A stretch of 33,837 bases of DNA, taken from Betaproteobacteria bacterium HGW-Betaproteobacteria-6 (GTDB lineage: Bacteria; Pseudomonadota; Gammaproteobacteria; Burkholderiales; Rhodocyclaceae). This document shows, piece by piece, positions 7,232 to 15,844 of this stretch; positions within the stretch are counted from its first letter, which is position 1; each line of letters starts with the position of its first letter. A program made the position numbers and the translations under genes. The notes under the pieces were generated by a model. The model searched no databases. It was given only the letters and a program-made list of their open reading frames with translations, and was not told the DNA's origin. Where the stretch lies: contig PHCF01000025.1 in the NCBI GenBank assembly GCA_002842145.1, positions 1 to 33,837 of the forward strand. The letters are read 5' to 3'.

Positions 7232-10200
7232 AAATTTCAGAGGTCTGCATCAAGCGACCGGTCTTTGCGACGGTGTTGTCGCTGGTCATCATGCTGCTCG
7301 GCATCGTTTCCTACACCCGGCTGCCGGTCCGCGAGTACCCGAAGATTGACGAGCCGGTCGTCACGGTGACGACCGATTACCGGGGCGCCTCGGCTGACAT
7401 CATCGAGTCGCAGGTGACCAAGCCGCTTGAGGATTCGCTGGCCGGGATCGAAGGTGTGGAGGTGCTCACCTCCATTTCGCGGGCCGAGCGCAGCCAGATT
7501 TCGGTGCGTTTCAAGCTGGAGCGGGCGCCCGATTCGGCGGCGTCCGATGTCCGTGACCGGGTTTCCCGCGTCCGCAACAAGCTGCCGGACGAGGTCGACG
7601 AACCGGTCATCGCCAAGGTCGAGGCCGACGCCAACCCGGTGATCTGGATAGCCTTCTCGTCAGACCGGCACTCGGCGCTGGAGGTGACCGACGTCGCCAC
7701 GCGCATCGTCAAGCCGCGCCTGCAGACCTTGCCCGGCGCCGCCGATGTGCGCGTTTTCGGCGACCGCAAGTTCGCCATGCGCATCTGGCTCGACAAGCAG
7801 CGCCTGGCCGCTTACCAGCTGACGCCGGCCGATGTCGAAGATGCCTTGCGCAAGCAGAATGTCGAGGTGCCGGCCGGGCGCATCGAAAGCCGCGAACGCG
7901 AGTTTTCGGTGGTCGCCAATACCGACCTGAAGACACCCGAGGAGTTTGGCGCTGTCGTCGTCAGGACGGTCAATGGCTACCCGGTCCGCATCCGCGATCT
8001 GGGCCGGGTCGAGATCGGCGCTGCCTCGGAACGCAGTACGGTCCGCTTCAAAGGGCGTTCGGCCGTGGCGCTCGGCATCATCAAGCAGGCGACGGCCAAT
8101 CCGCTCGAGTTGTCGAAGGCGCTGCGCGCCGAGGTGCCGAAGATCACCAGCGAACTGCCGGAGGGCATGAGCGCCACACTGTCCTACGACTCGTCGGTGT
8201 TCATCGACCGCTCGATCGAGTCGGTGTTCAAGACCATCGGCGAGGCCATCCTGCTCGTCCTGGCGATCATTTTCTTCTTCCTGCGTAATGTTCGGGCGAC
8301 GCTGATCCCCCTGGTCACCATTCCGGTGTCGCTGATCGGCGCCTTCGGCATCATGTTCGCGCTCGGCTTCACGATCAATACGCTGACCCTGCTCGCGCTG
8401 GTGCTCGCCATCGGCCTCGTCGTCGACGACGCCATCGTCGTCCTGGAAAACATTTTCCGGCACATCGAGGAAGGCATGCCGCGCCTGCCGGCGGCGCTGC
8501 AGGGCGCCAGGGAAATCGGCTTCGCGGTGGTCGCCATGACGCTGACGCTGGCAGCGGTGTATGCCCCGGTGGCCTTCATGACCGGGCGCACCGGCAAGCT
8601 GTTCATCGAGTTTGCCCTGACCCTGGCCGGCGCCGTGCTCGTCTCCGGTTTCGTCGCGCTGACCCTGTCGCCGATGATGTGTTCGGTGCTCCTCAAGCAC
8701 GAGGAAAAGCACGGCAAGGTTTTCCTGATGGTCGAAGGCTTGCTGAACTGGTTGAATTTTGGCTATAAACGGGTGTTGACCGTCGCATTGAACCGCCGCT
8801 GGATCGTCCTCGTCGGCTTCGTCGTCGTCGCCGCCTCCTGCGGCGTCCTGCTCAAGGCACTCAAGTCGGAACTGGCGCCGGTCGAGGATCGCGGCATCAT
8901 TTTCGGGATGTTTCTCGGGCCGGAAGGGGCGACGCTCGATTACACCGAAAAGTATGCCCGCCAGATCGAGGGAATCTACAGCCAGACCAAGGATGTCGAA
9001 CGCTATTTCGTGGTTGCCGGCAACCCGACGGTCAGCCAGGGCATCTCCGTTCTCGGCCTGACCGACTGGAACGATCGCAGTCGCCGTTCGCCGGAAATCG
9101 CCAAGGAACTGTTCCCCAAATTCGCCGCCATTCCGGGCGTCATGGCTTTCCCGATCACGCCGCCCTCGCTTGGCCAGAGTGCGCGCGAGCGGCCGGTCAA
9201 TTTTGTCGTCGTGACTTCCGCCTCCTATGACGAGTTGCAGAAGGTGACCGGGCAGATCCTGGCCGAAGTCGCCAAGAACCCGTCGCTGATCAACGTCGAT
9301 ACCGACCTCAAGCTCAACAAGCCTGAACTGTCGGTCAACGTCAAACGCGACAAGGCGGCCGATATGGGCGTGCCGGTCGAAACCATAGGCCGGACGCTGG
9401 AAACCTTCCTGGGCGGTCGCCAGGTCACCCGCTTCAAGCGCGATGGCGAGCAGTACGACGTGATCGTCCAGGTCGCCGAGGCCGAGCGGCGCAATCCGGA
9501 CGATATCCGCGACATCTATGTGCGTGGCCGCGATGGCAGCATGATTTCCCTGGAAAATCTGGTCGATGTGAAAGAAACGATCAGCCCGCGTGAACTCAAT
9601 CACTTCGGCCAGCGCCGTGCCGTGGCGATCACTGCCAACCTGGCGCCCGGCTACACGCTGGGCGAGGCGCTGACCTTCATGGACGGCGTGGCCGAGCGGG
9701 TGCTCAAGCCGGGCTACGCCGCCGACTACAACGGCCAGTCGCGTGAATTCCGCCAATCGTCGTCGTCGCTCGCTTTCACTTTCGCCCTCGCGCTGGCCTT
9801 CATCTATCTCGTGCTGGCCGCCCAGTTCGAGAGCTTCCGCGACCCCTTCATCATCATGCTGACCGTGCCGCTGTCGATGGCCGGTGCCTTGCTCGCCCTT
9901 TGGCTGTCCGGCGGTACGCTCAACGTCTACAGCCAGATCGGGCTGGTCACGCTGGTCGGCCTGATTACCAAGCACGGCATCCTCATCGTCGAATTTGCCA
10001 ACCAGTTGCAGGAAAAGGGCATGGCCTTGAAAGAGGCGGTCATTGAGTCGGCCTTCCTGCGCCTGCGGCCGATCCTGATGACGACCGGCGCCATGGTCCT
10101 TGGTGCCGTGCCGCTGGCTTTCAGTACCGGGGCGGGGGCAGAATCGCGGCAGCAGATTGGCTGGGTCATCGTTGGCGGTCTGTTGCTCGGCACCTTCTTC

Positions 10201-10266
10201 ACCTTGTTCGTCGTGCCGACGGTGTATTCGCTGCTCGCCGCGACGAAGAAAACAGAATCCGCTTGA
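7228..10266 (+). CDS. RND-family efflux pump permease (HAE1-like)
   Basis: At 1012 residues this has normal length for a proton-driven RND transporter with 12 transmembrane helices and two large periplasmic loops. The N-terminus (CIKRPVFATVLSLVIMLLG) is TM1. The proton-relay pair is D400-D401 within GLVVDDAIVVLENI of TM4, and the TM10 Lys is K915 in LITKHGILIVEF, matching AcrB D407/D408/K940. These residues support a functional pump of the HAE1 type rather than the heavy-metal type. Which drugs or metabolites it exports cannot be told. It overlaps the adaptor by 4 nt; a receiver-domain gene follows 64 nt later. Confidence 0.93.
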   Translation: MKISEVCIKRPVFATVLSLVIMLLGIVSYTRLPVREYPKIDEPVVTVTTDYRGASADIIESQVTKPLEDSLAGIEGVEVLTSISRAERSQISVRFKLERAPDSAASDVRDRVSRVRNKLPDEVDEPVIAKVEADANPVIWIAFSSDRHSALEVTDVATRIVKPRLQTLPGAADVRVFGDRKFAMRIWLDKQRLAAYQLTPADVEDALRKQNVEVPAGRIESREREFSVVANTDLKTPEEFGAVVVRTVNGYPVRIRDLGRVEIGAASERSTVRFKGRSAVALGIIKQATANPLELSKALRAEVPKITSELPEGMSATLSYDSSVFIDRSIESVFKTIGEAILLVLAIIFFFLRNVRATLIPLVTIPVSLIGAFGIMFALGFTINTLTLLALVLAIGLVVDDAIVVLENIFRHIEEGMPRLPAALQGAREIGFAVVAMTLTLAAVYAPVAFMTGRTGKLFIEFALTLAGAVLVSGFVALTLSPMMCSVLLKHEEKHGKVFLMVEGLLNWLNFGYKRVLTVALNRRWIVLVGFVVVAASCGVLLKALKSELAPVEDRGIIFGMFLGPEGATLDYTEKYARQIEGIYSQTKDVERYFVVAGNPTVSQGISVLGLTDWNDRSRRSPEIAKELFPKFAAIPGVMAFPITPPSLGQSARERPVNFVVVTSASYDELQKVTGQILAEVAKNPSLINVDTDLKLNKPELSVNVKRDKAADMGVPVETIGRTLETFLGGRQVTRFKRDGEQYDVIVQVAEAERRNPDDIRDIYVRGRDGSMISLENLVDVKETISPRELNHFGQRRAVAITANLAPGYTLGEALTFMDGVAERVLKPGYAADYNGQSREFRQSSSSLAFTFALALAFIYLVLAAQFESFRDPFIIMLTVPLSMAGALLALWLSGGTLNVYSQIGLVTLVGLITKHGILIVEFANQLQEKGMALKEAVIESAFLRLRPILMTTGAMVLGAVPLAFSTGAGAESRQQIGWVIVGGLLLGTFFTLFVVPTVYSLLAATKKTESA
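8754..8789 (+). repeat. Possible degenerate copy of the dispersed element in the RND pump gene
   Basis: GAATTTTGGCTATAAACGGG, then TTGACCGTCGCATT at the usual 22-bp spacing. The peptide it encodes (LNFGYKRVLTVAL) is ordinary for RND pumps, so this may be chance. Confidence 0.25.
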
Positions 10267-10330
10267 TTGAATGTTTGCTGGATTTCGGTAAAAACTACAA
10301 AATATAAAAAACCGGAGACGGGGGTAAGGT

Positions 10331-11458
10331 ATGGACGCAAACCTGCGTGTTTTTGTCGTCGACGACGATCAGCTCATTCTGGATGTGCTGGCTGACACGC
10401 TTGGCGGTGGTTGCCACCTTGAAACTTTCGTTTCGGGGAAAGCCTGCCTGGAGCGTTTGGCGGAGGCCAAGCCGGATCTCTTCCTGCTCGATGTCTCGAT
10501 GCCGGTCATGGATGGCTACGCCTTGTGCCGGCACCTGAAGGACGATTGGGAGACGCAGGATATACCGGTGCTCTTCGCTTCGGCGAGAGACGACAGTGAG
10601 ACGCGCCTGCTCTGCTACGAAGCAGGGGGTGACGATTTTATCCAGAAGCCGTTTTCGCCAGCTGAACTGGAAGGAAAACTGAAGGTGGCCGGCCGCATTC
10701 TCGACGAGAAAAAGGCGCTTCGCGAACAGGCTGGTTACGCCCAGAAGACGGCTATGGCAGCCATGGTCAGCATGGGGGAACTGGGGGTCGTCCTGCAGTT
10801 CATGAGCAAGTCCTTCGCCTGCGACAGCATTGAAGATCTCGCCAGGGCCATGATCGATGCCATGGGACAGTATGACCTGCAGGCTGCTGTCCAGATGCGT
10901 CTGGGTAACGATCTTCTGTCATTGAGCCAGAACGGACGTGACGTGCCGCTCGAAGTGTCGGTACTCAACCATGTGCGCGACAGCGGCCGGATCTTTCAGT
11001 TCAAGACGCGCTGTGTATTCAACTACGGCCGTGTCACGCTGATGGTCAACAACATGCCGGTGGATGATGCCGAGCGTTGCGGCCGTATCCGCGACAATGG
11101 CGCCCTGCTGGCCGAAGGCGCCGATGCCCGGCTCAAGGCGATCGAGGCTGAAATGCTTGCGGCACGGCGACGTGCCGGCATCGAACTGGCATTGCCTCGA
11201 CTGTATTCAACGCTGGATGGCGTGCAGAACAATTATCGACGTAACTGCTTTGAGCTGACGCAGGTCATGATCGATTTTCAGGAAACCTTGAGCAAGGCGT
11301 TCATCCATCTCGGGCTGATGGACCAGCAGGAAGAGTTGCTCAGCAATATGGCCAACGAGTTCATGCTACGTGTGGTCGGGACGCAGGATGCCTCGCTGGA
11401 GATCGTCGGTCAGCTGGAAATGCTCGCCGAAGACCTCAAGGTCCTGCTCAAGCACTGA
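10331..11458 (+). CDS. Response regulator with N-terminal receiver and uncharacterised helical output domain
   Basis: The first 120 or so residues are a CheY-like receiver: acidic pocket D11-D12-D13, phospho-acceptor D54 in [13 protein letters not shown]84 and K106 (QKPFSP). A helical segment (about 120-150) follows, then a domain I do not recognise, and a C-terminal helical stretch from about 270 rich in Leu, Glu and Gln. There is no DNA-binding, GGDEF, EAL or HD-GYP signature, so output by protein-protein interaction is likely. A purine-rich ribosome binding site precedes the ATG. The 3' end overlaps convergent miaA by 11 nt. It is a candidate partner for the orphan FIST-kinase pair 1.2 kb downstream. 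Confidence 0.8.
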   Translation: MDANLRVFVVDDDQLILDVLADTLGGGCHLETFVSGKACLERLAEAKPDLFLLDVSMPVMDGYALCRHLKDDWETQDIPVLFASARDDSETRLLCYEAGGDDFIQKPFSPAELEGKLKVAGRILDEKKALREQAGYAQKTAMAAMVSMGELGVVLQFMSKSFACDSIEDLARAMIDAMGQYDLQAAVQMRLGNDLLSLSQNGRDVPLEVSVLNHVRDSGRIFQFKTRCVFNYGRVTLMVNNMPVDDAERCGRIRDNGALLAEGADARLKAIEAEMLAARRRAGIELALPRLYSTLDGVQNNYRRNCFELTQVMIDFQETLSKAFIHLGLMDQQEELLSNMANEFMLRVVGTQDASLEIVGQLEMLAEDLKVLLKH

Positions 11459-12392
11459 GGAAGGCAGCAGTCCGGGCGCTTATTTTTTCCGCCAGCGCCG
11501 GGTCGAGACAGTCGAAATTTTCGGATTCGAAGGAATTGGTCAGCCAGGTGATCTGGCGCTTGGCCAGTTGGCGCGTTGCGAAGATGCCGCGGTCGCGCAG
11601 TTCGCTGCGCGGCAGCGTTCCATCCTGCACCTCCCACGCCTGTCGGTAGCCGACGCAGCGCATCGACGGCAGGTCGAGGCTCAGCCGGTATTTCTGGCGC
11701 AGCATGTGCACTTCGTCATCCAGTCCGCCCAGCAGCATTTCGTCGAAACGGCGGGCGATGCGTTCGTGCAGCACGGCACGGTCGGAGGGCAGAAGGGCAA
11801 TCGACAAAAAATCGTAGGGTGGCTTCTGCTTCTCGCTCTCGGCGAGCAATTCCGACATCGGGCGGCCGGTCAGCCGGCAGATCTCGAGGGCGCGTTGCAG
11901 GCGCTGGCTGTCGGTGGTGTGTAGTCGGGCGGCCGTTGCCGGGTCGAGCTCGGCCAGTTTGGCATGCATCGCCGGCCAGCCTTCGGCGGCGGCTTCAGCA
12001 TCGATTTCGGCGCGTAGCGCGGCATCGGCTTGCGGCAAATCGGCCAGGCCGTGGAGCAGGGCGCGGAAGTAAAGCATGGTGCCGCCAACCAGCACGGGTA
12101 CCTTGCCGGCCTTGGTGATGCTGTCCATCGCGGCCAGCGCATCGGCGCGAAAACGCGCGGCAGAATAGCTTTCTTCCGGCGAGATGATGTCGATAAGGTG
12201 GTGCGGGTAGCGGGCCAGCGTGGCACGGTCTGGCTTGGCCGTGCCGACATCCATGTCACGAAAGACCTGGGCCGAATCGACACTGATCAGCTCGACCGGA
12301 AAATGGTCGGCCAGCGCCATGGCAACCGCCGTCTTGCCCGAAGCAGTCGGGCCCATGATCAGGATGGCGGGCGGCAGGCGTGTTGTGCTCAT
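11448..12392 (-). CDS. miaA: tRNA dimethylallyltransferase
   Basis: MiaA transfers a dimethylallyl group to A37 of tRNAs that read codons beginning with U. The 314-residue protein has the P-loop GPTASGKT (14-21), [57 protein letters not shown], and the C-terminal [10 protein letters not shown] and [12 protein letters not shown] motifs. The start is the ATG giving [14 protein letters not shown]; the frame is open upstream but non-homologous. In many proteobacteria miaA directly follows mutL; here mutL lies 6.2 kb away on the same strand with signalling genes between. Convergent with the response regulator gene, overlapping it by 11 nt. Confidence 0.95.
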   Translation of the reverse strand: MSTTRLPPAILIMGPTASGKTAVAMALADHFPVELISVDSAQVFRDMDVGTAKPDRATLARYPHHLIDIISPEESYSAARFRADALAAMDSITKAGKVPVLVGGTMLYFRALLHGLADLPQADAALRAEIDAEAAAEGWPAMHAKLAELDPATAARLHTTDSQRLQRALEICRLTGRPMSELLAESEKQKPPYDFLSIALLPSDRAVLHERIARRFDEMLLGGLDDEVHMLRQKYRLSLDLPSMRCVGYRQAWEVQDGTLPRSELRDRGIFATRQLAKRQITWLTNSFESENFDCLDPALAEKISARTAAFLSA

Positions 12393-12532
12393 GGCGGCGA
12401 ATGCTACCACGGCCGGAGTCCGTCCATTTCCAACGTCCCGGATGACCCTCGGTCTGGCGGTCGCTGGTTCGTGGATCTGGATGGCCGATGATTTTGATAT
12501 TTCCGGGTGTTTTTTTAAAAGTTGGCAATGAC

Positions 12533-12560
12533 TGGACAGCATCTTCCGGGTGCGGATAAT
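12533..12560 (+). promoter_or_regulatory. Candidate sigma-70 promoter for the FIST-kinase operon
   Basis: TGGACA (12533-12538) and GATAAT (12555-12560) are separated by 16 bp, each 5 of 6 to consensus. This places transcription about 50 nt upstream of the FIST start codon. A 9-bp direct repeat TTCCGGGTG occurs at 12501 and again at 12544, the second copy lying inside the spacer. The rest of the 227-bp gap between miaA and the FIST gene shows only a T/A-rich run at 12509-12520. Confidence 0.45.
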
Positions 12561-12619
12561 CGGACGAACTGCGCAACCTGTAGCAGGAAATAAAACTACA
12601 TGAGGAGCATGGAGACAAC

Positions 12620-13771
12620 ATGACTACCGATTCTCCCTTTCGCATCAGCCATTCCAGCGCCAGCGAGGCGCGCCAGGCCGCACGTGAATTCCACGCAGGC
12701 GTCGATCAGCCCGACATGACCACGGTCATTTTCTTCTGTTCCAGCGACTACGATCTTGATGCGCTGGCCGACGAACTGAACCGGCTCTTTGGCAGCGTAC
12801 CGTTGATCGGCTGCACCACGGCAGGTGAAATCGGCTCAGCCGGCTATCGCACCCAGAGCCTGTCCGGCGTCAGTTTTTCTGCCGGAGCCGGGGCGGTCGT
12901 TGCTGGCTGCCTCCCCGATCTGGAACATTTCGAAGCTGCGCGGGGCCAAACGTTTGTGCAAGAGTTGTTGCAGCAACTGGACAAACATGTGACGAAGAAT
13001 TCGAGAGCCTTTGCCCTGCTCCTGATTGATGGGCTGTCGGTGCGTGAGGAGCCGGTTGTTCGGGTGCTGCAGGGGTCGCTCGGCAGCATCCATTTGTGTG
13101 GCGGCTCGGCCGGCGACGATCTGAAGTTTGCCAGCACCAAGGTTTTCCATGACGGCGCTTTCCGCGAGAACAGCGCCGTCCTGCTGCTGGTCAGCACGCC
13201 GTTGCCGATCCGCATTTTCAAGACCCAGCACTTCATCAGCGAAAACGAACGGCTGGTCGTTACCGATGCCGATGCCGAAAACCGGATCGTCAAGGAAATC
13301 AATGGCTTGCCAGCGGCGGAGGAGTATGCGCGGGTGCTCGGCATCTCGGTCGAGGATCTGACTCCCGACCATTTCGCGGCGACACCCGTGGTTGTCGTGC
13401 TCGATGGTACCGATTACGTGCGCTCGATCCAGAAAGTAAACCCGGACGGCACCCTGACCTTCTTTTGCGCCATCGAGGACGGGATTGTCCTGCGCGTGGC
13501 GCACTGTGGCGATATTTATGCCAACCTGGAGGAGACCTTCGACAATCTTCGAGGGGAAATCGGTCAGCCGGCGCTCACTCTGGGGTGTGACTGCATCCTG
13601 CGCAATCTGGAAATTACCCAGAAGCATCTCAAGGACAAGGTGGGCGAGCTGTTCCAGCGCCACAACACGGTTGGCTTCAGTACTTACGGCGAGCAGTTTG
13701 GCGGCGTGCACATCAACCAGACCTTTACTGGCATTGCCATTGGCTGCGCCCCCGAGGACAAACATGACTGA
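12620..13771 (+). CDS. FIST-domain sensory protein
   Basis: A 383-residue soluble protein with FIST_N (about 35-225, including [33 protein letters not shown] and [11 protein letters not shown]) and FIST_C (about 235-370, ending [23 protein letters not shown]). FIST domains are predicted ligand-binding sensors, possibly for amino acids or similar small molecules, found with signalling proteins. The start is backed by GGAG 6 nt before the ATG. Its stop lies inside the following histidine kinase gene (8-nt overlap), a strong sign that the two proteins work together, with the FIST protein serving as the separate input for a kinase that has no sensor domain. Confidence 0.9.
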   Translation: MTTDSPFRISHSSASEARQAAREFHAGVDQPDMTTVIFFCSSDYDLDALADELNRLFGSVPLIGCTTAGEIGSAGYRTQSLSGVSFSAGAGAVVAGCLPDLEHFEAARGQTFVQELLQQLDKHVTKNSRAFALLLIDGLSVREEPVVRVLQGSLGSIHLCGGSAGDDLKFASTKVFHDGAFRENSAVLLLVSTPLPIRIFKTQHFISENERLVVTDADAENRIVKEINGLPAAEEYARVLGISVEDLTPDHFAATPVVVVLDGTDYVRSIQKVNPDGTLTFFCAIEDGIVLRVAHCGDIYANLEETFDNLRGEIGQPALTLGCDCILRNLEITQKHLKDKVGELFQRHNTVGFSTYGEQFGGVHINQTFTGIAIGCAPEDKHD

Positions 13772-14864
13772 TCCGGTCGCCGGCAACGCTTCGCCGCAGG
13801 AAGAGGCGCTGAAGCGCGAAATCGTTCGCCTTAACAAAATTGTGACCGCCCTGATGAACCGGGCGGAGCGTGACATGAGTGCGAAAGTCTCCGATTTCAG
13901 CGCCTTCCAGTCGGGCGTGGCACTCGAAAACCAGGTCCGCGAACGCACTCAGCAGTTGGAAGCCGCGTTGCGCGAAAATGAGCGGGTCAACCAGGCCCTG
14001 CAGAGCGAAAAGGAAGAGCAGCGCATCCTGATCGCGAAATTGGAGGAAGCCCACGACCAATTGCACCAGTCGGAAAAACTCGCGTCGATCGGCCAGTTGG
14101 CGGCTGGCGTCGCCCACGAGATCAACAACCCGATCGGCTTCGTCAATTCCAACCTGGGTACGCTGAAGAACTATGTCGATCAATTGATGACATTGATCGA
14201 CGCCATGACGACGACGGTCGCTCCGCTACTGGCTGGTAATCCGGAGATCGGCAAGGAACTCGATACCTTGAAGCACAAGGCCGACCTCGATTTCCTGCGC
14301 GAAGACATCGGCGCGCTCATCGCCGACTCCATCGATGGCACGACGCGGGTCCGCCAGATCGTCCAGGACCTCCGCGATTTCTCGCGGACCGGCGAAGTCG
14401 GCATGGAATGGGTCGATCTCCATGCCGGCCTGGAGAGTACGCTCAATGTCGTTGCCAACGAGATCAAGTACAAGGCCGAGGTCGTCCGTGACTACGGCAC
14501 GCTGCCCCAGGTCGAGTGCAGGCCATCGCAGATCAACCAGGTCTTCATGAACCTGCTGGTCAACGCCGCCCAGGCGATTCCCCAGAAAGGCCGGATCATC
14601 CTGAAAAGCGGCTGTGCCGACGACAAAGTCTGGGTTTCGGTGAGCGACACCGGTAGTGGCATCCCGCCGGAAATCCTGGCGCGCATTTTCGACCCCTTCT
14701 TTACGACCAAGCCGGTGGGCAAGGGGACCGGCCTCGGCCTGTCCGTTTCCTACGGGATCATCGAAAAACATGGTGGCAAGATCGACGTCGCCAGCCAGCC
14801 GGGGCTGGGAACTACCTTCACGGTCTGGTTGCCGACTCGCCAGGCCCAGCTCTCTCAGGCGTGA
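13764..14864 (+). CDS. Cytoplasmic sensor histidine kinase (coiled coil, HisKA, HATPase)
   Basis: This 366-residue kinase has no transmembrane segment or recognisable sensor domain. Residues about 52-105 form a heptad-like coiled coil. The phospho-accepting H118 lies in [12 protein letters not shown], followed by the N-box [12 protein letters not shown]1 box [12 protein letters not shown] box FDPFFTTKP and G2 box GTGLGLS. The sequence resembles the class of kinases that take input from partner proteins. The ATG at 13764 (MTDPVAGN) lies within the FIST gene end. A phosphotransfer partner is not adjacent; the receiver protein at 10331-11458 is the nearest candidate. It ends 40 nt before the convergent TonB-like gene. 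Confidence 0.92.
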   Translation: MTDPVAGNASPQEEALKREIVRLNKIVTALMNRAERDMSAKVSDFSAFQSGVALENQVRERTQQLEAALRENERVNQALQSEKEEQRILIAKLEEAHDQLHQSEKLASIGQLAAGVAHEINNPIGFVNSNLGTLKNYVDQLMTLIDAMTTTVAPLLAGNPEIGKELDTLKHKADLDFLREDIGALIADSIDGTTRVRQIVQDLRDFSRTGEVGMEWVDLHAGLESTLNVVANEIKYKAEVVRDYGTLPQVECRPSQINQVFMNLLVNAAQAIPQKGRIILKSGCADDKVWVSVSDTGSGIPPEILARIFDPFFTTKPVGKGTGLGLSVSYGIIEKHGGKIDVASQPGLGTTFTVWLPTRQAQLSQA

Positions 14865-14903
14865 AGCCGGGGGGCCAGAGTTCTTCGCTCCGCATGGATG
14901 CAG

Positions 14904-15716
14904 TCAACAGCGCTGGCGGCCCGCCCGGGTAAAGCCGAAGCCGGCATCGCCCGAACCGGCGGGCAGGATGCAGATGCGCATGGTCAGCGAGCGGGCCGCC
15001 CTGTCGAGATCGGCCGGGAAGGGCGAGAAGGGGATCGAGCGTTCGACGACGGCTTTGACGAAGGCGATCTCATCGGCCTGATCGCCGGCATTGACGATCT
15101 TGAACGACTTCATCGAGCCGTCGGGGTTGATCTTGAACTCGATGGCGGCCGGCTTGACGCCCTTGGCACGCGGGTCGTTCTTGACGAAGCCGGCGCTGCG
15201 GTTGAGGCGCTTGAGCAAGCCTTTTAGATACATTTCGAGACTGAACGGGTCGGGCGGCGCGGCGTTCGGACGTAGCTCCAGCAGGGCGCTGCCGGCCGAA
15301 TCTTCCTGCGCCTGCTGCCACGCTTCCTCGCGCGCCATGGCTTTTGAACGCTGGGCCAGAGTCGGTTTCGGCGCGGTCTTGGCATTGTTGTCCAACTCGT
15401 CGAGAAAGCGGTTCATCTCGGCTTTTTCCGCTGCCGTCCACTGTGGCGCGCTGGCCACCGAAGTTTTGCCCGGCTTGTCGGTGGTCAGCAGGCGCGGCCG
15501 TTGCGGCTTGATTTTGGCCGGCTTCCGCCTGGCCTCGGGGGCTTCCGCCGCTTCCGGCGTAACCGGCGGGCGCAGGCGGGCCTCCAGGCGCGGCGGACTT
15601 GAAACTTCGTCCGGATCATGCCGGGGGATCATGAGGACCAGGGCATGGATCAGGAGCGAGGCGGCAAACGCAAAAAGCGGTGCCTGCCGGGCCGGCGGGA
15701 GATGGAAGGCGAACAT
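14904..15716 (-). CDS. TonB-like protein: N-terminal anchor, periplasmic linker, TonB C-terminal-like domain
   Basis: The 270-residue product starts with an inner-membrane anchor (about 15-35, LFAFAASLLIHALVLMI), followed by a Pro/Arg/Lys-rich periplasmic stretch (40-85), a helical segment, and a C-terminal region (about 175-255) with the TonB_C pattern IEFKINPDGSMKSFKIVNA followed by a helix and a Pro-containing strand. It may transmit proton-motive force to an outer-membrane receptor; a TonB-dependent receptor gene is 10 kb away. No exbB/exbD is seen. The ATG at 15716 (MFAFHLP) is chosen; another in-frame ATG lies 8 codons upstream. The C-terminal tail after the domain ends in Cys. Confidence 0.7.
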   Translation of the reverse strand: MFAFHLPPARQAPLFAFAASLLIHALVLMIPRHDPDEVSSPPRLEARLRPPVTPEAAEAPEARRKPAKIKPQRPRLLTTDKPGKTSVASAPQWTAAEKAEMNRFLDELDNNAKTAPKPTLAQRSKAMAREEAWQQAQEDSAGSALLELRPNAAPPDPFSLEMYLKGLLKRLNRSAGFVKNDPRAKGVKPAAIEFKINPDGSMKSFKIVNAGDQADEIAFVKAVVERSIPFSPFPADLDRAARSLTMRICILPAGSGDAGFGFTRAGRQRC

Positions 15717-15790
15717 CGCCGGTATTTTAGGCGGCGCCACCGGTGAATGGCTGTAACGATGTGTGGTTTTACGCGTTGAGCGGCGCCGGG

Positions 15791-15831
15791 TATTTCAATT
15801 TTTGGCCAAATTTCCGGTTGACCGTGGGAAT
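15791..15831 (+). repeat. Dispersed bipartite element, copy 3 (intergenic)
   Basis: The left block AATTTTTGGCCAAATTT contains the palindrome TTTGGCCAAA and is followed by CCGGTTGACCGTGGGAAT. It ends 14 bp before the 3' end of the GGDEF-EAL gene (stop at 15845), in the 128-bp gap before the TonB-like gene. With copies 1, 2 and 5 it is one of the best preserved. Confidence 0.8.
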
Positions 15832-15844
15832 GGCCTTTCCGGCT

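Noticed and set aside
7660-9975. A 771-codon open frame on the minus strand across the RND pump gene
   Set aside because: Antisense shadow of a high-GC gene; composition rich in Asp, Gly, Gln and His with no domain, while the plus strand encodes a complete RND pump.
13764-14864. Annotating the soluble kinase as an NtrB-type nitrogen sensor
   Set aside because: It lacks the NtrB PAS region and its partner NtrC; only the generic kinase core is shared.
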